Positions 18,521 to 31,119 are shown, counted from the first letter of the stretch. The stretch is DNA of 64,000 nucleotides from Euborellia annulipes (GCA_023213315.1 JAKCPI010026411.1:1-64000), one strand, 5' to 3'. The notes: generated from the letters alone by a model not told the origin. Translations and numbers: made by a program.

Positions 18521-21500
18521 TTAATTTGTGGAAACATCTTTTACAGGGATGTGACCAGAATCGCCAACACAGCGAATAATCACTCGGCCACTTGGATTAA
18601 TTGATATCCAAGTAACACTTGCATGATTCAATGAAAGTCGGAGCCACGCTTCTCCGGGAAACTGAAGAGCTCTAAAAAAAAGAGAGTCTTTTAAATTTAT
18701 ACTGATAAATAAGTATCCTTTTCTTTAATTAAATTTATTAATAGAATGAAAATTTATTAAAAATGTAATAATAATCTCTAAAAAAAAAAAAAAAAGAGTT
18801 TCTTGCAGGGGCGAACCTAGGATTTCATTTCGAAGGGAGGGTTTTTTAAATGATGTTTTTTTGGAATATTGCAACCATCTCTCAGAGCTGAAATGATATA
18901 ATATACCATCTATTGCAATAGTATTGAGACTAAAGCCCGGTAGTTAGGCAGCCCAAATGGCAGCTTGTCTGTGTGACACACTATCTTTAAAGGAGCAGGA
19001 ATGGCAAAAATAAAAGCCTTCGATTTTCCATCTTTAGTCTATCAATATTGTCTAAGGTCCCGGAGTGAGTCAAAGGTTTATATAAATGCACTGCCACTGA
19101 CTTCTTTGGTATATCTTCATGACTTTTGTTATCATTCTCAAAGACAGCCGTCAATCAGCCGCAAGATATTTTTAACAAATTTGTGATTATATTTATATAT
19201 ATGTTGGTGGGCCAAGCGCCCCATAGCCTCCGGGAATCAAACCCAGAATCCTAGACTTTCCGGTGTTTATCTGTTATAGGTAAAATATTTTAGCTAAATC
19301 CGAAATCTTACTGTATATATACGTATACTGCATTTAATAATAACAAAATATGTTAAATTTTTTTATATTTCGGGGGAAGGGGGAAATGTGTGACCTGGGT
19401 TCGCCTCTGCTCGCGTTACCCTTCATTTAAATAAGTTTATGTGCTTAAGATAGAAGATGATGACTAGCAAAAGTATAATAAATTTGAAATCTATATAGAA
19501 AAATCGCGACTTGAAACGAAATGTCGACCAGGAAGGAAACATTTTATATTCTTCGCTAGCTGCCTATTTTGGCCAAATAATCTCAGCCATCATCTTCTAT
19601 TTAAGGGTCAATTAATGTAAAGAAAAAAAATAAAAAGGTGCAGCCAGTGTTTTATTTGCGAATAAAAATGAAATTAAACCGGCTGCAACTTCTTTTGATT
19701 CATAAATATCTACTCAGCTATATAATAATATACCTGCAAATAAAATAGCGGATGACATTGGCATGACAAACCAGAATTTCATATGAATCATGTTGCTGTT
19801 TAGGATCAGCCCGATGAAAGTATTTCCGAAAAGCTGCCTCTATGCGTGGACCATCTTGAAAAAACTGCTATAATAAATTAATATACAATCAAACCTCCTT
19901 TGAAAGGAATCGTTTACTATTAATATTTAAAATGAAATGATATATGAATGTATATTATTAATTTATATCTTATCCCACTTTCTTACTTTTTGAAATTCAC
20001 TAGCATTGTCGTTCAACTTTTCATCTCGAGCCTCCCTCCCCTGGACTCTTGTTTTGATTTTCCCAACAAATATATTACATACTCCCGGGTTTTTCTTTCC
20101 TTTAATCTTTAGAAGGTCCTATTTGAATGTGATTTAATTATTTCCTAATTCACCGACTTGAATATCTATTAGACAAAATTTAATATCGAAAATTTATTGA
20201 GCACTGCCGACTGATATTACAATTTTTTAAAAGTTTAAAATTCAGGCATTTCAGGCCTGATGATGGTAGGAAACTGTTAAAAGAATTGCAATATCAGTCG
20301 CCAGTGCTCATTAAATTTTTGATATTAAATATTGTCTAATTTCTGAATAACCTGAAAAGATCAAAAAAGTAAATATTCAAGAAATTAACGAATAAGTTTT
20401 CTATTAGATTTAATATACTAAAAAAATAGTTGGAATTGTTTGTGAAAATCCAATGATTTTTCTATTATTTAATACTATGGAGGTAACTAGGGAGGTCCCC
20501 CCCTCCAGAAGGCTCCTAGTCCCAAGAAAAATTGAGATAATAGATAATATGGAGCCTTCCAGACCCCCCGGAGAATAGCTTGTCCCATGCCCCGAGGATG
20601 GTTGGTCCCATGGCCTCGCCCAGCCAAATTATCTAGTTACTTCTATGTTTAATACTATCCCTAATATTTTGGCTGCCTACTGTAGGGCATATGTAAAGTA
20701 TATATACACACAATTATTATAAATAAATAATATATAATTTAATTCATACCACAATACAAACCTATTTTCCTATAAAATATCATTATTGAATTGAACTGGG
20801 AATAATTTTCCCTACAAATTAGAAATTTTAAACTTTACTTAAGATTGCGATATTAATTATTATTTAACTTACAGATTTTTCGGGCTTCCAATGGCCAACA
20901 GGTGGTTCAGGAGGACAGGGTGCGCCTTCTTCTAATAAAGGGCAATCTTCTATTGGAATTAAATAATTATTATTGACATCTTTAATGCCCAATTCCTCTT
21001 CAATAATTCGTGCTGTTTCATTAGCTCTAGTCATCGTTGATCGTACCAACCGGGTGTAAGGGAAGTTCAATTCCTTTCAAATAAAATAATTTATTTAATT
21101 GTTGTTGCTGGATTTATATAATTGGAATCGGAAGGATTGAAACTAGCTTTTTTTATTAGATTACACTAGAACAAACGTTACGGATGCAATTTAAAGATAA
21201 TCTAATCTAAAAAAAAGTTGGTTTTAATTCCTCCCATTTCTAAAATTATTTGTTATTTTTAAAAAGGAAAACCAATAAGAAAAAATGATTTCACCTTAAG
21301 ACGTTTACCCGTGGCTTGAGCCTGACGACGGCCAAGTGAGGTGAGAATTCTCTCTTTATCTGTTAAACCAGAAGTCTCATATTGGCCATGACGAATTAAA
21401 ATAATATTTCTTGTTGCTGAAGGCTTAGAAAAAATGATAATGGAAAATTTTAAACATAACTTCAAGGCGAATGATTTTGAATTTAGTAATTAATTCACCT

Positions 21501-23084
21501 TATATTTTTTTAGAGTTTCTCTATATTTTTCATCGTTTTCATGATTTACTGGTCGAATCAGGGAAGTTGGTTCACGACTAAAAAAAAAAAAAAAAACAAT
21601 TGTATAATGAGGAATTAAATTCTATTATTAGTCTATATTCTAAGGAAATTATTATTTCCAATTAAAAGTCTAAAATACCTAAGAAATAAAAAAAACTACT
21701 TAGAGCTTATTCCGTAATTATTTCAGGTTGATTCCATCCCTAGTACTTACACTTCCGAAAAACGTCAAACTTAATAAAATTAAATGGAATTTGGTGTCTG
21801 TGAGTATTTGCTTCTCTACTCCAGAGACGTTTCGAGATATATTTAATGTCTTATCATCAGTCCTTATCGAAATATAGCATACATGTGGTCATTAATTGTA
21901 TAGCATATGTACAATGAGGGTCAATATTAAGTCCCACCCATGCGTTTTCTACTTGTGATTATTTTATTGTTTTTATAAAAGAAAATGAAAATCTTTATTT
22001 GAAATTTTCTAGCTTTGAACCATGAAGTTTCTATTAAAAAATATATATCAATATTTTTATAAAAAAAATGAAAAAATCACAAGTAGAAAACGCATGGGTG
22101 GGCCTTAATAGTGACTGTACATATTATATATTTTTTAATAGAAACTTCATGGTTCAAAGCTAGAAAATTTCCAATAAAGATTTTCATTTTCTTTTATAAA
22201 AACAATGAAATAATCACAAGTAGCACATACGCTGTACAATTAATGACCATCTTTATGGTATATTTCGCTACTGATGATGAGACATTAAATATATCTCGAA
22301 ACGTCTCCGGAGTCGAGAAGCTCATAAAGGCTTCTTTTTATTTGGCTGAACCTGCCCTGATTTAAATCATCCTAATAAAATTATATGTTCTTTGTAAATT
22401 TTACATTGTTTATTGCAGGCCAATAAGCAAATGACTTTTTAATTTCATTGAAGTCGTTTATGTCGTTCCTTGTCCGGGGCAACAAATCACAAAAATGACC
22501 ACCTAGTGGTGGTAAGTTAAAATATAAATATGAAGGGTTTTCTGTAATTTTCATAAATGATTTTTACGGTTAGACAAAGTAAAAGATTTTCCAAAAATAA
22601 TCTTTATGCGCTTCTCTAGTTGGTTGAGAGGTTTCGAGATATATTTAATGTCTCATTATCAGTTCGTCTACAAAAATGTACAGAAAAATATTAATTAAGA
22701 TTCAACTGAAATCTTGGTTTGCATTTAGGAATATTGTATCATTCAAATATGCTGAATTAAAGTCCTTATTTATGACTATTAATGTATTAATGGTGCTTAG
22801 TTATTATATCATAACTGTTAGGAATTATGATTTATGAATTCCTCCTTCGGGAAACTAATTTATAAATATACAATCTTTAGAACAAAAAATTAATAATAGT
22901 TTATCTTAAAATATTTGTATAATACTTACTGATCCCAATTATTATCCCATCGGGTATCTGGAATATGATTAGTAGTCCAAGAAGCAAAAGCTTCTCTGCG
23001 ATGATCAGAGCCTAATTTATATCCATAAAATAAGGCAAGCCCTCCTGCGCAAGTACTTAGTCCTGTGACAAGAATATGCCTCAT
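18521..23084 (-). CDS. PGAM5: PGAM5 mitochondrial serine/threonine phosphatase
   Basis: Six exons: 23084-22930, 21577-21499, 21423-21295, 21073-20873, 19867-19734, 18671-18521, giving 282 residues (human 289), all with GT-AG junctions. Residues 4-24 form a membrane segment expected to anchor it in mitochondria. WDNNWD (46-51) is the oligomerisation motif. The phosphoglycerate-mutase-fold histidines are His90 in LIRHGQY and His223 in CHANVIRY. Conserved PVGHWKPE ends exon 4. The fold acts as a protein phosphatase in mitophagy and necroptosis signalling. An acceptor-like tttttcag lies just 5' of the ATG, so a non-coding first exon is likely. AATAAA overlaps the stop codon. The long introns hold hAT MITEs and a hammerhead-like foldback. 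Confidence 0.96.
18806..19409. mobile_element. hAT-like element without clear target duplication
   Basis: Ends CAGGGGCGAACCTAGG and CCTGGGTTCGCCTCTG are inverted repeats like those of the MITEs nearby, but the flanking octamers do not match. It contains one end of the 27683-27970 MITE family (18898-18965) and a SINE family 2 fragment (19205-19280). Confidence 0.6.
20170..20340. repeat. Small foldback with hammerhead-like half motifs
   Basis: Arms around ttaatatcgaaaatttattgagcac and its complement flank CTGATGATGG...GAAACTGTT near 20258-20282. Helix II is too short for a confident call. In PGAM5 intron 4. Confidence 0.5.
20476..20647. mobile_element. hAT MITE, 172 bp
   Basis: Ends TATGGAGGTAACTAG and CTAGTTACTTCTATG, with an exact 8-bp duplication TTTAATAC (20468-20475 and 20648-20655). 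Inserted in a PGAM5 intron. Confidence 0.88.
21823..21863 (-). ncRNA. Hammerhead-like motif
   Basis: CTGATGA 21860-21854 and GAAACGTC 21833-21826. Inner helix I is GGA/TCT. Helix II is weak because GAGA, seen in the partner copy, reads AAGA here. Confidence 0.45.
22268..22308 (+). ncRNA. Hammerhead-like motif
   Basis: CTGATGA 22271-22277, helix II gaga/tctc, GAAACGTC 22298-22305. The 5' half of helix I has mutated (cta instead of gga opposite tcc). Confidence 0.45.
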
Positions 23085-23834
23085 TCTAGTAATCTGAAAA
23101 AATTATTTCAAAACGTTTTTTTAATTTAATTTAAAGTAGATCGAAGTAAATATAATTTGATAAAATATGTATTTATAGTTAAAACGCAAGTAATTTATTT
23201 ACTTTATACTTTTTTTTACTTACAATAAAAAAAAGGAATAATCTAAATAGGTACCTGTTACATAAAATTAATATCTGAATGGAGTTATAGTTATTTATAT
23301 CATTAATCAAAAATTGCTTTAGAAATATTAATTTATCTGAAAAGTAAAGAGATTTTAGACAGGAAATAGAGTGGTAAATTTGTTTCGGATTAATGTCAGA
23401 TTATTTATGGATTTATAATGGAAATGGCCTGTTCACAATTGAACTAGTTGAAAAGAACCCGAATCAGGAACGAATGTTTGGAAAAACTATAGTTCAAAAC
23501 AGGAATGGCAACGTTTATATATATATATAAAGATTTCTGGAAATAATTTTAATTATATTGTATATTCCAATTAAAATAGGCATTATTAAAGAAAAAAACA
23601 AACAATATTGTTATTTTTATATATTTAAAATAATTTTCACTCTCATTTTTTAAAAAGTGAAAGTTGTTATTTGAAGAATATGCATCTAATATCACAGTGT
23701 TTCTATTTAAAGCAAATCTGACACTTATCAAAATGTTAATTCCATTTTAAAATATGACTTATTTAGAACTTTTTTAGTATTATATAAACTATTGTATTAT
23801 ATTTCTTAAAATATTATTTCCTGCAAAATTTAAA
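23085..23834. promoter_or_regulatory. Divergent intergenic region between PGAM5 and reticulocalbin
   Basis: About 750 bp separates the two divergent start codons and should contain both promoters. A tatataa occurs at 23781, some 50 bp before the reticulocalbin ATG, and could be a TATA box. No GC-rich element is present. Confidence 0.45.
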
Positions 23835-24815
23835 ATGCTTAAGTTTTATACTATCGCACTCTTTTTTAACATTTTCCTAAATAGTTCATCTGCAGCTTCC
23901 CCTCATATTCACACTCATACAAAACATACAATTGAGCGGATGGAAGATGGAGCTTATAATCCAAGAGATTCTAATCATTTAGTTGAGGGAGAACATCATT
24001 CAGAATTTGACCATGAAGCCATTTTAGGTAGTGTAAAAGAAGCGGAAGAATTTGATCATCTAGAACCCGAAGAAGCGAAAAGGAGATTAAAAATTTTACT
24101 AACTAAAATGGATATGAATAAAGATCAACTAATTGAAAGAAACGAGTTACATGCTTGGATTATTCGCTCTTTTAAAATGTTGTCAGAAGAGGAATCCAAT
24201 GATAGATTTGAAGATGCAGATGAAAATATGGATGGATTAGTTACTTGGGCTGAATATCTTGCCGATTCTTATGGTGATGATGAAGAAGAATCAAACGAAA
24301 TTAATTTAGAAGAAGAGAAATTAATAAAAGACGACAAAATAATGTTTGACGCAGCTGATAAAAATAAAGACGGAACTTTAAATAAAAATGAGTTTAATCT
24401 TTTTTCTCATCCAGAAGAACATCCGGAAATGTTGCCTTTGATTTTAGAACAAACTCTTCAAGAAAAAGATTGGAATAAAGATGGATTTATTGATTTTAGG
24501 GAATATCTTGGCGAACGCGCCCAAAAACACGATAAAGAATGGTTAATTGTGGAAAAAGAAAAATTTGATCAAGAATATGATAAGGATCATGATGGAAAAT
24601 TGAATAGCGGAGAAATTTTATCATGGGTGGTCCCTAGTAATGATGAAATTGCTGAAGAAGAGGTCGATCATCTTTTTGCCAGTTCGGATGATAATCATGA
24701 CAATGTCCTTTCTTATGATGAAATCATCGAACACCATGATATTTTTGTAGGCAGCGAGGCGACCGATTACGGTGTTCATTTGCACAATATTCATGTTTTC
24801 CAAGACGAACTCTAA
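23835..24815 (+). CDS. RCN2: Reticulocalbin-2/supercoiling-factor-like ER EF-hand protein (CREC family)
   Basis: Intronless 326-residue frame. Residues 1-21 are a signal peptide. Six EF-hand loops are visible at 93-104, 129-140, 175-186, 212-223, 249-260 and 285-296; the first and last lack the central Gly, as is common in this family. The C-terminus QDEL is a KDEL-type ER retrieval signal. FDHEAILG near residue 58 is a CREC-family signature. The acidic protein should be a low-affinity calcium binder of the ER lumen. Length fits reticulocalbin-2 (human 317) and insect supercoiling factor better than calumenin. AATAAA lies just after the stop near 24820. The lack of introns contrasts with the neighbouring genes. 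Confidence 0.93.
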   Translation: MLKFYTIALFFNIFLNSSSAASPHIHTHTKHTIERMEDGAYNPRDSNHLVEGEHHSEFDHEAILGSVKEAEEFDHLEPEEAKRRLKILLTKMDMNKDQLIERNELHAWIIRSFKMLSEEESNDRFEDADENMDGLVTWAEYLADSYGDDEEESNEINLEEEKLIKDDKIMFDAADKNKDGTLNKNEFNLFSHPEEHPEMLPLILEQTLQEKDWNKDGFIDFREYLGERAQKHDKEWLIVEKEKFDQEYDKDHDGKLNSGEILSWVVPSNDEIAEEEVDHLFASSDDNHDNVLSYDEIIEHHDIFVGSEATDYGVHLHNIHVFQDEL

Positions 24816-24849
24816 TATAATAAAAAGTTCTTAATTTATTTATTTAAAA

Positions 24850-27680
24850 AATTATTTATTTTCCTTGGAATGTCATTAGTTTGTATTTCTTCGTTGCCAT
24901 ATATATATATATCCCTAGTGGGAATTTTTTAAACTTTATAACCGTAAAAAATCGTCGAAATCTAAAAAAATGTAAAATTATCATAAATTTATATCTTTGA
25001 GAATAAATTTTAAATTTAACCATTTTATATTTGTTTTTCAATACATTTATTTTTTATTCAATTCCATTTGTAATTAATTTAATCAGAATTTTGTGAGTGA
25101 AACGAGTAGTTCAACTTCTTTTTCTGGATTTTGTCACCAGTTTGGATTTTATTTTGCATTTTTAATTTGTTAACGCATTCTCTTGGTTTATTTATAAGCA
25201 TTTATTTCTTAATTATTTGTTGAATAAACTTGAAAGCGCAGAAATCATCCAAACATGTACTAAGTCTTTTGTAAATGGGATTTTGAGTTTTTTTTTTTTC
25301 TGATTATGCACATCGTGGCTGAAGATCTCTCTATTATCTTTTTTCTTTCTATTACCAGTTATACCCTTTGTGTTATATTGTAGTATTGAGATTAATATTA
25401 GTGGAAACTTTAAAAATTTCAATTTCAAAACAGTCTCCTCTTTCAAAAAAATTGCCCGACTGAGTGTTTTTAAGCTCACTCCTATCAAAAATTCATGCCT
25501 TACTTCTCCACACATAAGAAATTTTATAAAAATTCATTTTTTTCCCAGTTCACAATAAATTTTTACTTTCTCTTGCCTATAGTTTGTTTGGTCCCTTTTC
25601 TATTATCTCATCATTGTTTTGTTTTTTTCAATTTTTACTTTCTCTTACCTCTATATATATATGGTTAATATATATAGAGAGAAAGTATTGGTTTCATGTC
25701 AAAAATTTGAAGTCGAGATTTTGATGGATATACCCGTTTTGAGGTCCTCTAAATCCAAAAAAGTGGTTTTCGCGATATGGTCTGTCTTTCTGTGTGTCTG
25801 TGAGTTCAATTTTAAGGAATGAAGAAATTGAGCTACGAGGTTGAAATTTTATATTTTAACTTTCAATTACCGAAGGTAAGAGAAAGTTGTGTGCTGTACG
25901 ACAGCCACACCAGATTTTTTCTTTTTTTCTTTAAAGATTATTTTAGGCATATAACTCCATTTAGATAGACCCTGTATATAACAAGAAAATTTTATTTTTA
26001 ACTCATAAATAAATTCTTTCTATTCAAAAAGCGCGGGATCAACTTAAAAACATGACTTGGACGAATTGTATAAATTTTGTTGAAAAAAATTGAATTTTTT
26101 TCATAATAAATAAAATAATTTAAAAACAATTATATAAGAATATTTCTTAATTATTTGTTTTTTAATTTAGCAGCCCTGGACCTAGAAAAAAGATTGACAC
26201 AAAAAAAAACCAGTTTCGACAAGACAGCTGGCAAAGAGACTTTACAATCTTTCGATTCTAATATTCTTTGATTTTTTTATTTTTATATTTCAAGTTATCT
26301 AAAAAAAAATTAATCAGTGAGTGATAACAATCAAGAAATCCAACTTATAATAATTATTTATTGTTGTTTTTTTTTTTTAAACGAAATATTGTGAAAGTGA
26401 TTCAACTCATAACTCTAATAAGAAAATATTTAAGGTAAGATTTTCACCTGGAACTCTTACAAAATTAATAGCATAATCCATCATTTATTTTTAAAACGTA
26501 ATTTGCTTAAACTATTATTTATAAAACATTAATATATACAGTTTGTAAAATATAATCTAAGATAAATTAAAAAGTGACATTTAACCTATTTTATTAAATA
26601 TTTATTTTCTATTAAAAGGTTTTGGAGTAGATTCGGTCGACAAAAAATTTCTAATATAAATTAAAATATACACGTTATAAAATTAGAAAGTTATTATAAA
26701 TAAATAATTTGCTACTTTAAAAAAAATTAAATTTCTTAACGTAGGAAGTCTTCAGTTTTTTTTTTTATATCTAAAGATGGAAGGCAAATAATAAGTTATT
26801 TGATTAAAAAAATTAGACAGGCTTAAATGATAATCTAACTGTTCAAACTAAGAATCTGACATTTCGGTTGATGTAATCATGTATTATGTGATTAACTGAA
26901 GTAATCGCGTTAATTGAAATAGGGATTAGTACCGGACGTCATAAAAAAATAACTAAATCAAGCAGATTAAAATTAAGATGTACCAAACATCTAGTAAATC
27001 TAAAAAAACCTAATGCGTTTGAGAAATTAAAGGGGAAAAGTCTAAGGGGAGTATTAAGGAAATTTGGAATCGTTAAAAGAATCTAGGAATTGGTACAGGG
27101 TTGAGTTAAAAGGCATTTATTTGATCAGATCCGCCCTTTCCATATCTCTAGCTATCTAGACACAGGGTGGCATATATTTATTGTTAAGCTCTCACGAATC
27201 CCAAAAGCTTAATGGGAAATAGAAATATAGTTTCCAAGAATGCCCCCAATTATAACAGATGAATAGAATTGAAATATCAAAATATCCCTTAAAATATTAA
27301 TTTTTGGGAAATTACAATTTAGTCCATAGAATAGAAATTTATAATATAGAGAGCGGGGTTCAGGGTCTATAATTTATTCCTCAACTCTCTAGTAGCATAT
27401 GTGCATAAAATAAAGGGAAGAGGGCTTGAAGCAAACGTCATATTACACTAAATTTCAAAAGATTTTCTCCAGGGAATTCTGAGAAAATCGTCATTCTCAA
27501 TAAATTTTGGTAATTTTATCGATAATTTCAAGTTTTTGTAAATTTTATGGGGGGTTCGAACTTCCAAAAACTCCCCCATCCTGGAAACCCCTACGAAATA
27601 TTCAATAGAATAGAATAACTTGAAAATGTTTATATTTTTTAGTTATTTTAAATATAAATACCTTTAACTCATTATCGTAT
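24850..27680. other. Gene-free AT-rich stretch with family A fragment
   Basis: No coding exon is recognised. 25634-25923 is a deleted family A repeat with both terminal hairpins. A sequence ending aaatatttaag followed by gtaaga at 26434 could be a non-coding first exon, but nothing downstream confirms it. Confidence 0.45.
25634..25923 (+). mobile_element. Family A repeat, internally deleted
   Basis: Keeps the actttctcttacctc palindrome, the following ttggtttcatgtcaaaaatt segment and the terminal hairpin ending in ccacaccagatttttt. About 380 bp of the middle is missing compared with full copies. Confidence 0.75.
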
Positions 27681-27682
27681 CA

Positions 27683-27970
27683 TCTATTGCAATAGTATTG
27701 AGACTAAAGCCCTGTAGTTAGGCAGCCCAAATGGCACACGCTCACTTTACTTTTTTCTCTGATTAAAGCATTCAAATAATTTGTATTTCTATATATCTTG
27801 AAATTTATATTAAAAAGAAATTTGTATAGTTATTCTTTTATTAAAAAGGGTCGTTCCTCCTACTGTCTGCTTTGAAAAATGTATTTCTCACATAGACAAA
27901 CTGCAATTGTGGCTGCCTAACTACCGGGCTTTAGTCTCAATACTATTCCAATAGATGGTACATCGGCTTC
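27683..27970. mobile_element. TIR MITE
   Basis: Inverted ends of about 50 bp reading catctattgcaatagtattg and, inverted, caatactattccaatagatg, extending through ggctgcctaactacc. TA borders suggest a Tc1/mariner-type mover. A single end of the same family lies at 18898-18965. Confidence 0.75.
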
Positions 27971-27999
27971 TGGTTAAGAACCCATACTCTTAAGCACTG

Positions 28000-28610
28000 G
28001 TTCCCAAACTGTGAGTTATGGCTCTGCTACAGGTCAGGGGTGAATAATTCTTTGAGCAAAATCAAGTACAACATGTAAAGTTTATGTTCATGCAGATTTA
28101 AATACGATATCAGGCAGATGGCTTCCGTTATTGCCAATACACTGCGTTAATCTATTTCTGAGGTTTCGTCCTACTCTTTCTAGCATATCGACGGGTATGT
28201 TGACTATATATTTCCTAATGTTGTTCCTTAAGTGATCCAGTAACCCCATAGAAAAAAAGGGGGGCTAATCAGGTGGCCGTGCTGGCCAGTGCAGATCGCC
28301 TCGCAAGGAGATGAGGCTTCCTAGGAAGTGTGGCCGCAGTGTCATGTGTGTGTGCTTTAGCCCCCTAAGATTTTTTTCTATGGGGCTACCTAAAATCATT
28401 TGTTTACAACGATCGTCCTAAGACCTTGGTTCACCTTAAGAAAAACATTTGGCAAGCTAGTCAACAGACCCGTCAATATGCCGGGACGAGACCTCAAAAA
28501 TAGATTAACGCAGTGTATTGACAATAGAGGACGTCATCTGCCTGATATCTTATTTAAAATTGCATGAACATAACTTTACATGTTGAACTTGATATTGCTC
28601 AAAGAATTAA
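28000..28610 (-). mobile_element. Foldback built from the 3' end of a Tc1/mariner-type transposase
   Basis: The two arms (about 28050-28250 and 28440-28610) are inverted copies. The minus strand of the left arm encodes WPARPPD then IPVDMLERVGRNLRNRLTQC and HLPDIVFK, the conserved C-terminal end of DDE transposases. The gene is otherwise missing. A hAT-like end cactggttcccaaactg sits at 27997. Confidence 0.7.
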
Positions 28611-28769
28611 ATCGACATCTGCATTAATTTTTCTTTTATTGAATTTCAAAATTAGCAAGTTGCTCTGCCCCATATTCATTGTATTTTTTGTTAATAAATA
28701 TTTATAGAGGCTATTTTTTTCCTATCGGCTGCTAAGACCATTGAGAAGTCTGTATACTCGTATGAAGCA

Positions 28770-28970
28770 CTACAGTCGGTACCACAAGTGCTTGATGTGG
28801 TCGAGAGTGGAGTCTTGAGCTTGAGCCAACCAAAATGCTTAGCCTTTGAAATTGCCTTAAAAGAAACTTTTCCACTTGACGACATTTTAAAAATATTGGT
28901 TTGGTTGAGTAAGCTCAAGGTTCCACTCTCGAATCCCATCAGGCACTTGTGGCACGGACTGTTTTTAAAA
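28770..28970. repeat. Short foldback
   Basis: Arms caagtgcttgatgtggtcga and the inverse around tcgaatcccatcaggcacttg, with inner arms agcttgagccaacc and ggttgagtaagct. The open frames that cross it on both strands are by-products of the palindrome. Confidence 0.65.
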
Positions 28971-29434
28971 TGTTATATACCAATGGCCACCAGGGAGGCT
29001 ATTTTTAAAAAACATAAGTGTTATAATTGTTATGACTAACAAGTTTATTGTGACTCACATGATATATCATCTTTTAAAAGGATAATTATGCAAATCACTA
29101 AACTTATTATATGACTCATTATATTCGCTTTTAAATAATGATCTCCCAATATTTCTGAATATTAAATTTCCCATTTGTATTTACTCATAATTGAACTGGA
29201 CCTATGTTTAATTGAATGAACTTTATTATAAAGGTCTATTATAAACCCCATTAAAAGAGGGAGGCGAATGTTAAGCGGATAAGCGGTGTGGGTAAACCAT
29301 TAATTCAATCTTATAAACGAGTTTGTATTGGCAAATTTGGGCCCTTTATGTCTGTTATAGATGATCTCAAGAGACAGATAATTGTCTAAAGCTCGGAATC
29401 TTAGATTGGGAAGATAAGGAGAATAAAACCAGCT

Positions 29435-29770
29435 TCTTCTCTCTCATTTCAATTTATTGCAATCAACTCAAATTTTACTTGTCGAAAAGAAATATCCAAC
29501 ATTGCCAAATTCTCCTGAGATCGGGAAGATAAGGAGAATAAAACCAGCCTCTTCTTCTCTCTCACCACTTCAATTTATTGCAAATATTTCCGTACCTATA
29601 CAGGAGTATAAGCCTGTATAGGAGCTGAAATAATTGCAATAAATTGAAGTGGTGAGAGAGAAGAAGAGGCTGGTTTTATTCTCCTTATCTTCCCGATCTC
29701 AGGAGAATTTGGCTATGTTCGATACTTCTTTACGACAACTAAAACTTGAGTTGTATTGCAACCTCAGATC
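29435..29770. repeat. Foldback, about 330 bp
   Basis: Long near-perfect arms, for example gatcgggaagataaggagaa at 29519 and its complement at 29676, with a partial extra copy of the same block at 29405-29460. Spacer near 29600. Confidence 0.8.
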
Positions 29771-30789
29771 CATATAGGATTCTTAATGCTCTTTCCCAAG
29801 GATTACTGGCATCTTAATATGATTTTAAAAATTTATTTTTTTTACTTAACATGCGTCCCTGTGGGTTAAAACGGTTTAATCGGCAACACACTTCTTTCTT
29901 TTATTTAAGGATTAGGCCTAATTATTTATTTTTTTTTGGCGATAGTACCGGAAAAAAATTTTAAATTTAAGGAACTACATGTATTTCTCATTTTAAAAAT
30001 AATGATTAATTTTCATTTAACTTTAATATTTTAAAGGTTATTAATAATTCACTATCGATATTTTTACATATAAAACTCTCAACTACGGTACCTCTCTTTC
30101 TCTTACCATATTTTTTCTTCATCTGTTCTTATCACCAAAGCTATAATAAAAATATAATTTCATATCTTAACTATTAATTAATTCTTCCCAAATATAGATT
30201 TGTCCTCAATTAATGACATTGCATATTAATCCCTCCAAATACGTTTTATTATATTATTAATATCAAGAGATCCACCCACGAATATTTAAGCGTTAATCCA
30301 AATGAATATAATTTCTAATCATAAAATATTTTTCTCTTTTTCTCGTATTGTTCTTCTTAAGATTGTCCTTGCTTTTCCTTTGTCTTCTTTGGCACCTTTT
30401 AGAGCTGCTAATTTTGTGTTATGATCAGAATTAACGATTATACACATTTCACAGCACCTGAATGTTTGAGCCAAGAATTGCATTAATTCTACAAGCCTTT
30501 CCTTCTTCCTCATCAAGTGACAAGCTATTCGATAGGTTGTGTTGATCTTCACTTCAGTCTCATCTACATTTCTTCCTCAAAGATTGGCCATTGTTAATAA
30601 TGAATTTTAATCACCAGAGCTGGAATTAACAACTGATGAATTTTTAGTTGAAGAATATTGTCAACGAATCGACTAGGTTGTGGTGTTCTTTTTTTAATTT
30701 AATTTGTTTAAGGTCTTTTTTGGCATCTGAGGTCATTTAAATACCGTTCCTATTTATCTCAAGTTGTGGTGGGTTGGGGGAGGTTATTT

Positions 30790-31119
30790 TAAATAATTGG
30801 TGCATTGTTGCTTGTTGGCGATCAGCTGACGCGAGCGCTCTCAGCGGGCGGGCGTGGATTTAGGCCAGGGAAGAGAGCAGCCCTCTCGGCCAGGCAGCCA
30901 AGCAATCCAGTCAGTTGGCCCAGCCATGTCAACCTAGGAACATTTCAATTAACAGCGAACGTCAAGTTGGCTATTTACGCTTCCTTCCAGCTGCAACTTT
31001 CTTCGAACAAACTTTCTTCTTTCAATAAGAGAAACTCGTGCACAGTGATTATACTTTCAAAGTGTTATTGTGTGTGTGTGTGTATGGATCTCGCTATGCC
31101 TTATAAAAACATATCGATG
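30790..31119 (+). promoter_or_regulatory. Putative core promoter and first exon
   Basis: A local GC-rich island in AT-rich sequence contains tcagttgg near 30920, matching the arthropod TCAGT initiator. A 5'-UTR-like tract and a strong donor follow at 31120 (ata/gtgagt). An ATG at 31084 would encode MDLAMPYKNISMI before that donor. No downstream exon in phase was found, so the gene, if real, extends beyond what can be seen. Confidence 0.4.

Larger units (their letters stand above)
21783..22372. mobile_element. Foldback insertion with two hammerhead-like motifs in PGAM5 intron 1
   Basis: Flanked by an exact 11-bp duplication TAATAAAATTA (21772-21782 and 22373-22383). The arms are long inverted copies, for example gctttgaaccatgaagtttc and its complement. 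Outward motifs sit at 21823-21863 (minus) and 22268-22308 (plus). Confidence 0.85.

Noticed and set aside
28691..29039. Open frames on both strands sharing peptide patterns
   Set aside because: They arise from the short foldback, which makes both strands read alike. No family motif is present.
30319..30552. 77-codon minus frame rich in Lys and Glu
   Set aside because: No recognised domain, no flanking splice support, and composition typical of chance frames here.
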